Numbered from the stretch's first letter, positions 16,284 through 25,328 are shown. The stretch is DNA of 64,000 nt from Magnetospirillum sulfuroxidans (GCF_018224925.1 NZ_JAGTUF010000004.1:62001-126000), one strand, 5' to 3'. Numbers and translations are program-made. The notes: a model not told the origin generated them from the letters alone.

Positions 16284-17486
16284 CTATTCCTCGATCCAGA
16301 CCAATCGGAGAGCGGCGCGCAACAGGTCGTGCCCATCCCACACCGAAGCGAATTCCAACGCCTTCCCCACCGGCATCATGCGATCCAACGCCCGGCCGTT
16401 CAACCGCCGCGCCAATTGCCGCAAGGAATCGCCGTCAAAACCGAAATGAACCAGGGTTTGGTACCGTCGATCCAAAAGATCCGCCAAGTGCTCAAGTCCG
16501 TCGATTCGCCATTCGGCCAACATGCCGCCGCCACAATGATCGGGCTCGGCCCCATCGGCCTTGAGCACCAGCAAGCCGGCATCGAAACGATGCACCACCG
16601 CCTCGGGGCCATCCAGCACGGCGCGGGCGGCGTTGACCAATTTGCGCATGGCGATGGCCGGCTCGGATTGCGCCAACACCGCCCCCAGACGGGGACGGAA
16701 ATCCGCCGCCGCCGGCTCGGCGTCGGGGCCGCACCATACCAAAAGCCGCGGTGACGAACAGGCCATCTGATCAAAGGCCGACAGATCGGCGGCAAAGCCA
16801 CGGATCAAGCGATCGCGCGCCGTCGGCTCCAGGGACAGATAGGCCGAGGCGGCAAAGACCGCCAGCGACCGCCGATCGGGAAAAGTCACCTCGGTCGCCG
16901 CCGGCCCCAAGGCATGACTGCGGATGGCGGCAATGCTGGCATCGCCGCCCCAGATCACCCGCAAATCGCAAAGCCCGGACAGGGCCGCGCCGGCGGCATC
17001 ATCGTGCGGCCAGGACAGCAGACGGGTGGCGGCAGCGTGCACGGCGAAAGCCGGTTGCGCCAGCACCCGCGCCAGCACGGCGACGATGCTGTCGGTCAGG
17101 GCCGAACGCTGCCCGGTCAAGCGCACGGCGACCCGGTTGCCCGCCAACAGGGCCAGCCACCAGGAATACACGAACATGGTATCGACATTGCCGGGGGCGA
17201 ACACCAGACAGCGCCCGCGCGGCACCGCCAGGCACCGATCCGGCAGGCCATGCCCGATTTGGGCGATCAAACGGCGAGAATGGCTTTGACGCAGGAAAAA
17301 GGCCAGGGCCACCACCTCCGCCCGCCGCCCCAGATCGGCATCGGCCAGCAGAGAACGCGATATTTCCTGCCCCAAGGCCACCGTGGTCTCGGCGAAGCAG
17401 GCATGCGCCGGACCGGCGAACCAGTGTTCCAGTTCGGTCAACTCGATCGTGCCGCCGGGACCATCCAGACGCGTGACGGCGCTCAT
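16284..17486 (-). CDS. LuxC-like acyl-CoA/acyl-protein reductase
   Basis: 400 residues. LuxC-family enzymes reduce a fatty acyl thioester, bound to an active-site Cys, to an aldehyde with NADPH. The nucleophile region FDQMACSSPRLLVWCG (Cys243) matches the LuxC QQACSSP block. An NADP-fold segment CLVFAPGNVDTMFVYSWWLA is at residues 93-112. The ATG overlaps the LuxE-like stop (ATGA), so the upstream in-frame extension is rejected. LuxC and LuxE act as one fatty acid reductase complex in luminous bacteria; here there is no luxA, luxB or luxD, and the pair sits with an acyl carrier protein. The likely product is an acyl-chain or amino-acid-derived aldehyde for glycan tailoring. Confidence 0.8.
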   Translation of the reverse strand: MSAVTRLDGPGGTIELTELEHWFAGPAHACFAETTVALGQEISRSLLADADLGRRAEVVALAFFLRQSHSRRLIAQIGHGLPDRCLAVPRGRCLVFAPGNVDTMFVYSWWLALLAGNRVAVRLTGQRSALTDSIVAVLARVLAQPAFAVHAAATRLLSWPHDDAAGAALSGLCDLRVIWGGDASIAAIRSHALGPAATEVTFPDRRSLAVFAASAYLSLEPTARDRLIRGFAADLSAFDQMACSSPRLLVWCGPDAEPAAADFRPRLGAVLAQSEPAIAMRKLVNAARAVLDGPEAVVHRFDAGLLVLKADGAEPDHCGGGMLAEWRIDGLEHLADLLDRRYQTLVHFGFDGDSLRQLARRLNGRALDRMMPVGKALEFASVWDGHDLLRAALRLVWIEE

Positions 17487-18550
17487 GCCGGGCCTCTGGC
17501 GGCGAAAGTATCGCTGCACCCGCGCAATTCCGCCTGCTTCAGCCGCCCCAGCACCGAAAATGCCTTGCCGCCCCACACCCCCGTATCAATGGTCTCAATC
17601 ATGCCCATATCCTCGGTCAGCAGGCTGTGACCAGGGTAAGACCGGGGCAACAGCGACATTATCTGAATGAGCCCCGGCCGGCCCGGCGGCAAGGGCGCCA
17701 AAGTCAATGGATCGCGGATCAGGATATCGACGAAGGGCGGTGGATGCAGAAAACCATCCTCGCCCTCCAGGCAAATCCCCCCCACCTGCTCGGCCATGCC
17801 GTAATAGGAATGCACCCGCCGCACCCCGATCTCCTCGGCCAGCCGGCGCTTGAAGGTGGCGTTGTCCACCGCCTGATCCGCCAGCGCCTTCCAACCGCCG
17901 CCATGAACCAACAGGGCCGCCGCGGACAAACGCAGACCGGCGGCGACAAGCGCCGGCAGCGCATGGGCCCAAACCATATAGGTGAAGCCGAACACCAGCA
18001 TCGGCCCCTCCCCCCACCGACGCAAGAACGCGGTCACCGCCTCGGTGCGCAAGGCCATCTCGCCATCCAGGGCAAACACCGCATCCCGCCCCAACCGCAT
18101 CATCCCCAAAATGCCGGCGGCACGGGCGGAATAGGCCGAGCCCTGCGCCAGCACCGCCTCGGAATCCAAGATCAGCAACGGCAATCGCGCCCCGCCGGTC
18201 AAGCGCGCCATGATGCCGGCCAAGGCGCGGACCTGTGCGTCGGCGGTAGCGCGGTCCAAGCGCACCCGGCTGGGCTGACCGCCGGTCCCTGAACTGGTGA
18301 CGGCGGCGACAATGTCTGTTTCCGGCACGCTGATGGGGGAATGGGTCTTGAACACCCCCACCGGCAACCACGGCAGATCTTCAAGCCGCGGCCAATCGCC
18401 GGCCGGGCCGAACATCGCCCGCACCCAACGGCCATATTCGGGGCAATGCGTCAGATGGTGCCGGGTCAGCGCCGCCAGCTCCGGCGCCAGCCAGCGCTCG
18501 CGCGCCGCCTGGGATTGGGAAAAATCCGGACGCCGCAACCAGTCGGTCAC
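17483..18550 (-). CDS. LuxE/PaaK-family acyl-protein synthetase
   Basis: 355 residues. LuxE activates a fatty acid as acyl-AMP, takes it onto a C-terminal Cys and passes it to LuxC. The N-terminal LPWLPVGVFKTH, the P-loop-like VTSSGTGGQPSRVRLD at residues 84-99 and the YYGMAEQVGGICLEG adenylate motif are present. The family C-terminal Cys is in ELRGCSDTF (Cys345). It starts with GTG overlapping the upstream ligase stop (GTGA). A separate AMP ligase in the same operon is odd, because LuxE already activates acids; the two may use different acids or act in series through the carrier. Confidence 0.85.
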   Translation of the reverse strand: MTDWLRRPDFSQSQAARERWLAPELAALTRHHLTHCPEYGRWVRAMFGPAGDWPRLEDLPWLPVGVFKTHSPISVPETDIVAAVTSSGTGGQPSRVRLDRATADAQVRALAGIMARLTGGARLPLLILDSEAVLAQGSAYSARAAGILGMMRLGRDAVFALDGEMALRTEAVTAFLRRWGEGPMLVFGFTYMVWAHALPALVAAGLRLSAAALLVHGGGWKALADQAVDNATFKRRLAEEIGVRRVHSYYGMAEQVGGICLEGEDGFLHPPPFVDILIRDPLTLAPLPPGRPGLIQIMSLLPRSYPGHSLLTEDMGMIETIDTGVWGGKAFSVLGRLKQAELRGCSDTFAARGPA

Positions 18551-19899
18551 AACAATGCCTCCGCTGCCGCCACATCCACCTTGCCATTGCCCCCCAGCGG
18601 AATAGCCGTCACCGAGCGCCAGCGGATCGCCGCCGCCGGCACCCCCAGATCGGCGGCGAAGGCCGCCCGCGTCTCCGCCATCGGCACAGCCCCGGCAATC
18701 AGCATGATCAGATCATCGCCGCGCACCAGCGCCGCCGTCGGCCCCAGCATGGCGGCCCGCGCCTGCACCTCGTCCAGATCCAGGCGCAACCCGACCACCT
18801 TGACCACCCGGCCGGCCCGCCCCTCCAGCCACAAATAGCCGTCCTCGTCCACATGGCCCAGATCGCCGGTCGGCAGCACCCCGTTCATCTGGTCCGCCAA
18901 GGCAAGATCGGCACGGTCACACGCATAGCCCATCATCACATTGGCCCCTTGATAGACCACCGCGCCGCCGTCAATGGCGATCGCCCCACCGGGAATGGCC
19001 CGACCGACCGAGCCGGCGCGGGCCGGCAATTGATCGGGGGACAGCACGGTCATGCGCGCCGTTGCCTCGGTCTGCCCATACATGGTGATCATGCCGCCGC
19101 CGCGTCGGGCGAATATATCGTGGAAATGAAGCGTCAGGCGCGGATCCAACCGCCCACCGGCCTGGGTGCCAAAGCGCAACGACGGCGGCGCCAAAGCCGC
19201 CAGATCCAATCGGCGCAGACTTTGCCAAAGAAATGGAACCCCGGCCAACGAGGTCAGGCGGCAAGAGGCCGCCAAATCCCAAAACGGCCGCGACAGCACC
19301 GAAAGATCACTCAGCACCACCGCGGCCCCAGCCGCCAGATGGGAATGCAGCAGCGACAGGCCATAGGAATATGACAGCGGCAAGGTGGTGGCGACGCGAT
19401 CTTCGCCGCCAAGCGCCAAGGCCACAGCGATGGCCCCGGCATTGGCTTCGACCGCGCGGCGCGACAGCCGCACCATGCGCGGCGAGCCCGCACTGCCCGA
19501 CGTCGACAACAGCAGGCACAGATCAGGGTGCAAAAGACCGCCATCGGGTTGGAACCGCCGGGCAAATCCGGCCGGACCGGGGCCATACCCCGACTGTTCC
19601 GGCCATCCCAACAACAAATCAGGTCGGTAAAGCTCGATCAGCGTTGACAGCCGAGCCGCCGCCAGATCGGGCGGCAGCAACATCACCGCATGACCGGCCT
19701 GCATGGCGGCAAGCCAGCAGACCACCGCGTCCATCCCACACGACGCGGCAACCATGGCCAATTGCTTGTCACCGGCCAACTCCGCCGCGCGTTCGGCCAC
19801 CGCCGCCGCCAAGGCGCCATATGTCAGCGCCCGCCCCGAGGACGGCTCGCTTAAGGCCAGCCCCCCGTCCCGTCCCGGCGCCGTCAGCCCCAGGATCAT
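18547..19899 (-). CDS. AMP-dependent ligase (ANL superfamily)
   Basis: 450 residues. The P-loop is STSGSAGSPRMVRLS, followed by a LPLSYSYGLSLLHSHL region, the YGQTEATARMTVL adenylate motif near residue 265 and the hinge GDLGHVDEDGYLWLEGRAGR. The C-terminal catalytic Lys lies in the final GGNGKVDV segment, in the standard position. It is 3 nt after the acyl carrier protein gene, and carrier loading is the obvious proposal. The function is parallel to, but the sequence clearly distinct from, the ligase at 4520. Confidence 0.88.
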   Translation of the reverse strand: MILGLTAPGRDGGLALSEPSSGRALTYGALAAAVAERAAELAGDKQLAMVAASCGMDAVVCWLAAMQAGHAVMLLPPDLAAARLSTLIELYRPDLLLGWPEQSGYGPGPAGFARRFQPDGGLLHPDLCLLLSTSGSAGSPRMVRLSRRAVEANAGAIAVALALGGEDRVATTLPLSYSYGLSLLHSHLAAGAAVVLSDLSVLSRPFWDLAASCRLTSLAGVPFLWQSLRRLDLAALAPPSLRFGTQAGGRLDPRLTLHFHDIFARRGGGMITMYGQTEATARMTVLSPDQLPARAGSVGRAIPGGAIAIDGGAVVYQGANVMMGYACDRADLALADQMNGVLPTGDLGHVDEDGYLWLEGRAGRVVKVVGLRLDLDEVQARAAMLGPTAALVRGDDLIMLIAGAVPMAETRAAFAADLGVPAAAIRWRSVTAIPLGGNGKVDVAAAEALL

Positions 19900-19902
19900 G
19901 GC

Positions 19903-20139
19903 TTACCCGTCCAGATGGCGGGACAGAATTTCACAAGCCTTATCAAAGCAGGACAGATCAATCACTTCGTCAGTGTCGAGCATGACGTCGAATTCGCTTT
20001 CCAGCGCCGCCACCAAGCGCATGTGGCCAACCGAATCCCAGGCGGGAACGGCGCGATAGGCCAAGCCGTCAACCTCCGCATCGGCCCCCAGATCCAAGGC
20101 GTCGCGGAAAACCTGGCGCAATTTGTCATGCCAATGCAT
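19903..20139 (-). CDS. Acyl carrier protein (second of two in the window)
   Basis: 78 residues from the ATG at 20139, chosen because AGGGGAG lies 5 nt upstream; an ATG five codons earlier overlaps the previous stop and includes this site. The phosphopantetheine attachment is AWDSVGHMRL with Ser36. DSVGH rather than DSL is typical of specialised carriers in secondary-metabolite or polysaccharide clusters. It lies between a TPR-glycosyltransferase and the AMP ligase in an eight-gene operon. Confidence 0.87.
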   Translation of the reverse strand: MHWHDKLRQVFRDALDLGADAEVDGLAYRAVPAWDSVGHMRLVAALESEFDVMLDTDEVIDLSCFDKACEILSRHLDG

Positions 20140-20150
20140 GGCGGCTCCCC

Positions 20151-21899
20151 TCATCGTCCAGCCAAGGCGACCAGTTCAGCCCGCAGGCCGGCGAACACCG
20201 TCGGCCAATCCCCGGCCACCGGTTGGCGCAATATTTTAAGCACACCGGGATACCACGGGGAATCGGCCATGCCCAGCATCCACAAAAATCCGTTGGAGGG
20301 CTTGGACAGCAAGACCCGCACCGGCTTGCCCAAGGCCCCCGCCAGATGGACGACGCCGGTATCGACCGAAATCACCAGATCCAAGGCGGCGATGGCGGCG
20401 GCGGTATCGGCGAAATCACCCAGGCGCGGAGCCAAATCGACGATGCCGGGCAAATCGGCGATTTGGTCGGCCAGGGGACCGACCTGCAAGGAAAAGAAAC
20501 GGCAGCCCGGCACGTCCAGCAATGGGGCGAAATCGGCGGCGCGGCAGGATCGCTGCGAATTATCGCGCCGGCTGGCGCCGCCGGCCCAGACCAGCCCGAC
20601 CTTCAATCCCGGCTGCGCCGCCACATCGGCAAAAGACGCCACCGCGTCGGGAACGGCCAGATAAGGCAGCGCCGCCGGCAAATCGGCCAAGGTCGCCTGC
20701 AAACGATGCGGCAAGCTCATCAACGGCACGGTCAGATCAAAAGCGCCGTATTCGTCGCCAGGACTGACCACCCGCTCCACGCCGGCCAAGGTGGCGAACA
20801 ACCGCTTCAGCCCGGCCCGGCATTCCATCACCACCGTCGCCCCGCGCGCCGCCAACAGCGGCACGAAACGGCAAAACTCGATGGCGTCCCCAAATCCCTG
20901 TTCGGCACTGACCAGAACGGTCTTGCCGGCGACATCGCCGCCATCCCATTGCGGGCGGCCGAAATCACGGGCGAAGGGCAGGAAAGTCGGCATCCGCCAA
21001 CGCCATTCATATTCGCGCCAGCCATCGGCCCACTTGCCCTGCATCAACAAGGTCAGGGCCAGATTCCAGTGCAGATCCGGGCTGTCGGGGGCCAGCTCGA
21101 TGGCGGCGCGCAGGCATGCCTCGGATTCGGACAACCGCTCCATGTCCTTCAAGGTGGTGCCCAGATTGTTATGGGCATCGACATAGCCGGGAGCTTGTTC
21201 CAGCGCGATCCGATATTCCGCCTCGGCTTCGCTCAGCCGCCCCAGCGCGGCCAGGGAATTCGCCAGATTGTAATGCTTGATCGGAGCGTCGGCCAAGCCG
21301 ATCGACCGGCGATAGACGGCCAGCGCCTCGTCGTGCTTGTCCTGCGCCGCCAAGGCCGTGCCGATATTGAACCACGGCGCGTCCCAGTCGGGACGAAGGT
21401 AAACCGCTTTTTGAAAGGCCTCGATGGCTTCTTCCGGGCTGTCCATGCCGGCCAGGGAATTGCCGAAAGTGTTATGGGCCTCGGGCAGCGAGGAATCGAT
21501 GACGATGGCCTCGACCGCCATCTTCACCGCTTCGGCGTGACGGCCCAGTTCGTTCAGGGCGCTGGCCAGATTGATGTAGGCCTCGGGCTGTTCCGGGTTC
21601 AGCGTCACCGCCTTTTGAAAGGCATCCGCCGCGCGCGCCACGTCGCCCGCCGCCTGACAGGCATTGCCAAAGGAAACATAGGGCGCCGCCCAGTCGGGCT
21701 GCAATTGGATGGCCCGCCATGCCAATTGGGCGGCCATGGTGTTGTCGCCGGCCATTTGCGCCAGCACGCTCATCAGATTAAGCGCGTCAACGTTATCGGG
21801 ATCGGCCTGCAACACCGCCTGATAACAGCGCCCGGCATCGCCCAATCGCCCCTGACGATGATATTCGCGCCCTTCGTTCAGCTTCGCAGCCACGTCCAT
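20151..21899 (-). CDS. TPR protein with GT9-like glycosyltransferase domain
   Basis: 582 residues. About eight TPR units occupy residues 1-285 (repeating patterns such as AYINLASALNELGRHAEAV and AHNNLGTTLKDMERLSESE). Residues 300-580 resemble the C-terminal half of GT9/ADP-heptose-type transferases: VGLVWAGGASRRDN, then the sugar-nucleotide element DLVISVDTGVVHLAGALGKP and a WYP segment near the end. Such fusions are frequent in alphaproteobacterial glycan clusters. Donor and acceptor are unknown. It lies 18 nt after the NeuD-like gene and 11 nt before the acyl carrier gene. Confidence 0.8.
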   Translation of the reverse strand: MDVAAKLNEGREYHRQGRLGDAGRCYQAVLQADPDNVDALNLMSVLAQMAGDNTMAAQLAWRAIQLQPDWAAPYVSFGNACQAAGDVARAADAFQKAVTLNPEQPEAYINLASALNELGRHAEAVKMAVEAIVIDSSLPEAHNTFGNSLAGMDSPEEAIEAFQKAVYLRPDWDAPWFNIGTALAAQDKHDEALAVYRRSIGLADAPIKHYNLANSLAALGRLSEAEAEYRIALEQAPGYVDAHNNLGTTLKDMERLSESEACLRAAIELAPDSPDLHWNLALTLLMQGKWADGWREYEWRWRMPTFLPFARDFGRPQWDGGDVAGKTVLVSAEQGFGDAIEFCRFVPLLAARGATVVMECRAGLKRLFATLAGVERVVSPGDEYGAFDLTVPLMSLPHRLQATLADLPAALPYLAVPDAVASFADVAAQPGLKVGLVWAGGASRRDNSQRSCRAADFAPLLDVPGCRFFSLQVGPLADQIADLPGIVDLAPRLGDFADTAAAIAALDLVISVDTGVVHLAGALGKPVRVLLSKPSNGFLWMLGMADSPWYPGVLKILRQPVAGDWPTVFAGLRAELVALAGR

Positions 21900-21917
21900 G
21901 CTTCGATCCCTATCGTA

Positions 21918-22562
21918 TCACGCTGTTTTCGGCGCCGGCGGCAAGGCCCGCGCAGGATTTCCCCAGACCGTCCGCCCTGCGGCCACATCGGACAGAACCA
22001 CCGAACCGGCGGAAATCTGCGCCCCGGCCCCGACATTCAAACCCGGCGTCACCACCGCCGACGACCCCACCATGACGTGATCCTGCACATGGGCAAAGCC
22101 ATTGACCACGCCGTGGGGCGAGATGACCACGCATTGCCCCAAACGGCAATCGTGACCGATGCCCGCATGGGTATTGATCAAACAATGCGGCCCCAAACGA
22201 GCGTTAAGCCCGATGGTGGCAAAAGGCGCGACGATGCAGCCTGGGGCCAATTCCGATGGCTGCGCCACATAGGCCAAGGGATGAACCAACAAGCCGAAAT
22301 GGGCGCCGCGCGCCGTCAATCGTCCGGCGATGGCCGCGCGGGCGGCGGGCGCCCCCACCGCCACCAGAACCGCGTCATGCGGCCGCGGGCGGTAATCGTC
22401 GATGGTCGACACAACGGGAATATCCAGCCCATACCCGGCGGGGGCGGCATCGGTATCGTCAAGAAAGCCACGGACGGAAAGCCCGGCTTCGCGGGCATAG
22501 ACCGCCACCTCGCGCCCCAATCCACCGGCGCCGGCGATGACGAAACAGGTCGAACCGCTCAT
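21918..22562 (-). CDS. NeuD/PglD-family sugar O- or N-acyltransferase
   Basis: 214 residues. The N-terminal Rossmann-like domain FVIAGAGGLGREVAVYA binds the nucleotide-sugar; the C-terminal left-handed beta-helix carries hexapeptide repeats (GCIVAPFATIGLNARLG, GCIVA-type turns) and the catalytic-type His in NTHAGIGHDCRLGQ. PglD acetylates UDP-4-amino sugars and NeuD acetylates sialic acid. The ATG overlaps the SDR stop (ATGA). Together with the DegT aminotransferase at 23387 it fits an amine-formation and N-acylation pair, but the acyl donor could be CoA or the local carrier. Confidence 0.85.
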   Translation of the reverse strand: MSGSTCFVIAGAGGLGREVAVYAREAGLSVRGFLDDTDAAPAGYGLDIPVVSTIDDYRPRPHDAVLVAVGAPAARAAIAGRLTARGAHFGLLVHPLAYVAQPSELAPGCIVAPFATIGLNARLGPHCLINTHAGIGHDCRLGQCVVISPHGVVNGFAHVQDHVMVGSSAVVTPGLNVGAGAQISAGSVVLSDVAAGRTVWGNPARALPPAPKTA

Positions 22563-23269
22563 AGCACCATGCCTCCATCGACGCCGATCACCTGCCCGGT
22601 AACATAACGGGCGGCGTCCGAACACAAAAAGACAATGACCTCGGCCACGTCGTCGGCCGTGCCGGCACGGCCCAAAGGAATGGCGGCCAGGCGCTGCGCC
22701 GTGGTCTCGGCGTCAAGATGGGCGATCATGTCGGTGGCGATGAATCCGGGCGCCACCGCATTGACGCGAATATGATCGGCCGCCAGTTCCTTGGCCGCCG
22801 ACAAGGTGACGCCGACAATGCCGGCCTTGGTGGCGGCATAGACAACCTGCCCTTCATTGCCGCGTAAGCCGATGATGGACGACACCGACACGATGGCGCC
22901 GCCGCCCGAACGCCGCATCAGCTTGGATGCGGCCTGGATGTTGACGATGACCCCTTTCAGGTTGACGTCGATCACTCGCCCCATCATCTCGTCGGCGATC
23001 ATGCCCAGGCGGGCATCCCCCAGCATGCCGGCATTGTTGACCAAGATATCCAAACGGCCGAAACGCTTATGGACATGGCGGTAAAGGGCGGCGACCTGAT
23101 CGGACTTGCCCATGTCGGCCTGAAAATAATCGTCGCCGTCTTCCTGACCCAGACCGGTCCGCACCACCGTGGCGTCCCGGGCCGCCAACAGCCGCGCCAC
23201 GGCCAAGCCGATGCCCCGCCCCGCCCCGGTCACCACCGCCACCTTGCCCTGCATGGAAACCCCTGACAT
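22559..23269 (-). CDS. Short-chain dehydrogenase/reductase, FabG-like
   Basis: 236 residues. The NAD(P) motif TGAGRGIGLAV is near residue 15, the NNAG motif near residue 85, and the catalytic Ser in VSVSSIIG and YAATK complete the SDR tetrad. It resembles 3-oxoacyl-ACP reductases. GGGGAG lies 5 nt upstream of the second of two tandem ATGs; an ATG at 23254 is an alternative. It is the first gene of the eight-gene operon. In this context it could reduce a carrier-bound 3-oxoacyl group or a keto-sugar. Confidence 0.87.
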   Translation of the reverse strand: MSGVSMQGKVAVVTGAGRGIGLAVARLLAARDATVVRTGLGQEDGDDYFQADMGKSDQVAALYRHVHKRFGRLDILVNNAGMLGDARLGMIADEMMGRVIDVNLKGVIVNIQAASKLMRRSGGGAIVSVSSIIGLRGNEGQVVYAATKAGIVGVTLSAAKELAADHIRVNAVAPGFIATDMIAHLDAETTAQRLAAIPLGRAGTADDVAEVIVFLCSDAARYVTGQVIGVDGGMVL

Positions 23270-23386
23270 CATTGCTCCCCGGACGGATGGTGCCACAGCC
23301 TGTTCGCCATGCCCAGCGTCGAACACCATGGCGCGGCTGCGCCGGTTGTGTAGAGTGTGACGATCAGTCCTTGCGAGCGAACGGTT

Positions 23387-24472
23387 ATGTCCTTCTCCCT
23401 GCCGGTCATGCGGCCCTTGTTGCCGACCCGACGCGCCCTGGCGCCGTATTTGCGGCGCATCGACCATAATCGCTGGTATTCCAACATGGGGCCGTTGGCC
23501 CAGGAACTGGCCTTGCGTCTTGGCCATCACCACGGCGCCCCGGCCTTGCCCTTGGCCAACGCCACCGTCGGCCTGACCGCCGCCTTGCTGGCGCACGACC
23601 TGCCGCCTGGCGGCAGATGCCTGATGCCGTCATGGTCGTTCGCCGCCACCGCCCAGGCGGCGCGGATGGCCGGCTTGACCCCCTTTTTCTGCGACGTCGC
23701 CCCCGAACACGGCCAACTGACCCCGCAGCTGGCCGAGCAATCCCTGGCCACCGCCGCCGGCCCGGTGGTCGCGGTGATGCCGGTTTGTCCCTTTGGTCAT
23801 CCGGTGGATTGGCTCGGCTGGCAGGATTTCCGCCGCCGTCATAGCGTCGCCGTCATCATCGACGCCGCCGCCGCCTTCGACACCGTCCAGGCCAGCGAAA
23901 TTCCGGCGGTGGTCAGCCTGCACGCCACCAAGGCGCTGGGGGCAGGCGAAGGCGGCTATGCCCTGTGCCGCGACGAAGAATTGTTGCGACGAATGGTCCG
24001 CGTCATCAATTTCGGCATGGATGAAAGCCGGCAATCGGTCACCTTGGGCGGCAACGGCAAGCTTAGTGAATATCATGCCGCCGTCGCCCTGGCCGGTCTT
24101 GACCACTGGCCCCAGCGCCGCCGCCGATTGGCGACGCTGCTGGGGCGCCTGCGCCGCGCCGTCGGTGATTTCGCCCACTGGCCGGCGGGCTTAGGCGACG
24201 CTTACGTCACCAGCACCGCCTGCGTCGGTTTCGCCGATTCCTGGGCAATGGAACAAGCCTTACGCGACCACGGCATAGAAACCCGACGCTGGTGGAGCGG
24301 CCCGCTGCACCGCCATCCGGCTTTCGCCGATGGTCAGCAATTGCCGATCACCGAACATCTGGCCGCGACCACTTTGGGGCTGCCCTGCTGGATCGGCATG
24401 GGCCGCACAGAAATAACGGCGCTCGCCCAGGCCCTGGCCCACGTCAATCATGATCGGCCCGCCACTCGGTGA
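23387..24472 (+). CDS. DegT/DnrJ/EryC1/StrS-family sugar aminotransferase
   Basis: 361 residues from the ATG at 23387. PLP enzymes of this family transaminate keto-sugar nucleotides, usually from glutamate. The PLP Lys lies in SLHATKALGAGEGGYAL near residue 184, IIDAAAAFD supplies the Asp of the cofactor site, and MPVCPFGHP precedes it. The C-terminal part is shorter than in classical members. It is divergent from the SDR operon and overlaps rfbA convergently by 29 nt. It may give the amine that the NeuD-like or AAC(3)-like protein acylates. Confidence 0.85.
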   Translation: MSFSLPVMRPLLPTRRALAPYLRRIDHNRWYSNMGPLAQELALRLGHHHGAPALPLANATVGLTAALLAHDLPPGGRCLMPSWSFAATAQAARMAGLTPFFCDVAPEHGQLTPQLAEQSLATAAGPVVAVMPVCPFGHPVDWLGWQDFRRRHSVAVIIDAAAAFDTVQASEIPAVVSLHATKALGAGEGGYALCRDEELLRRMVRVINFGMDESRQSVTLGGNGKLSEYHAAVALAGLDHWPQRRRRLATLLGRLRRAVGDFAHWPAGLGDAYVTSTACVGFADSWAMEQALRDHGIETRRWWSGPLHRHPAFADGQQLPITEHLAATTLGLPCWIGMGRTEITALAQALAHVNHDRPATR

Positions 24473-25328
24473 TCAGGCCGCGCAAGTAGCGCCCATACGC
24501 CGTGTCTCCGGCCCGTTGGGCCAAGACGGTGAATTGATCCAGATCGATCAGCTTCTTGCTAAAAGCGATTTCTTCCAGACAAGCCACCTTCAATCCCTGA
24601 CGACTTTCCACCGTGCGGACAAATTCCGATGCTTCCAGCAGGCTGTCATGGGTGCCGGCGTCGAACCAGGCATAGCCCCGCCCCATCTTGAGCACATCCA
24701 ATTGCGCATCGGCCAGATAGTCTTTGAGCAAATCGACCATCTCAAGCTCGCCCCGCAAGGAAGGCCTGAGCCGCGCCACCCGCTCGACGACATCGGAACC
24801 GACCACGTACAGCCCGGTCAACGCCCAATCCGAAAGCGGATTCTTGGGTTTTTCCTGCAAATCCCGCACCTTGCCATCCGGGCCAAACGCCACCACGCCG
24901 TAACGCTGAGGATCGGTGACCCGCGTGCAAAAGGCGGATGCGCCCGAACTTTGGCTGATGACGTGATCAAGCATGCTGCCCATGCCTTCGCCAAAGAAAA
25001 TGTTATCGCCCAAGATCATGGCGACGCGATCATCGCCGATATGGTCGGCGCCGATGGTGAAAGCCTGGGGCAGCCCTTCGGGCTTGGGTTGGATGGCGTA
25101 AGTCAGGCGGATGCCCCATTGGCCGCCATCGCCCAGCAGTTCCTGAAACACCGGCAGATCGCGCGGGGTCGAGATCAGCAAGATATCGCGAATGCCCGCC
25201 AGCATCAGCACCGACAGCGGGTAATAGACCATGGGCTTGTCGTAAACGGGCAGCAATTGCTTGCACACCGCCAAAGTCACCGGATGCAACCGACTGCCGG
25301 TCCCTCCGGCCAGGATGATGCCCTTCAT
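24444..25328 (-). CDS. rfbA: Glucose-1-phosphate thymidylyltransferase
   Basis: 294 residues. It forms dTDP-glucose from dTTP and glucose-1-phosphate, the entry to dTDP-deoxysugars. The signature is MKGIILAGGTGSRLHPVT at the N-terminus, with QPKPEGLPQAFTIG, LGDNIFFG and GRGYAWFDAGTHDSLLEA following. The length is standard. The ATG at 25328 is chosen at the conserved N-terminus. No rfbB, rfbC or rfbD is in the window, so the rest of the pathway must be encoded elsewhere. Confidence 0.95.
   Translation of the reverse strand: MKGIILAGGTGSRLHPVTLAVCKQLLPVYDKPMVYYPLSVLMLAGIRDILLISTPRDLPVFQELLGDGGQWGIRLTYAIQPKPEGLPQAFTIGADHIGDDRVAMILGDNIFFGEGMGSMLDHVISQSSGASAFCTRVTDPQRYGVVAFGPDGKVRDLQEKPKNPLSDWALTGLYVVGSDVVERVARLRPSLRGELEMVDLLKDYLADAQLDVLKMGRGYAWFDAGTHDSLLEASEFVRTVESRQGLKVACLEEIAFSKKLIDLDQFTVLAQRAGDTAYGRYLRGLITEWRADHD

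Noticed and set aside
16284-18550. Bioluminescence operon (luxCE)
   Set aside because: No luxA, luxB or luxD is present, and the neighbours are glycan and carrier-protein genes. Only the fatty acid reductase chemistry is retained as a hypothesis.
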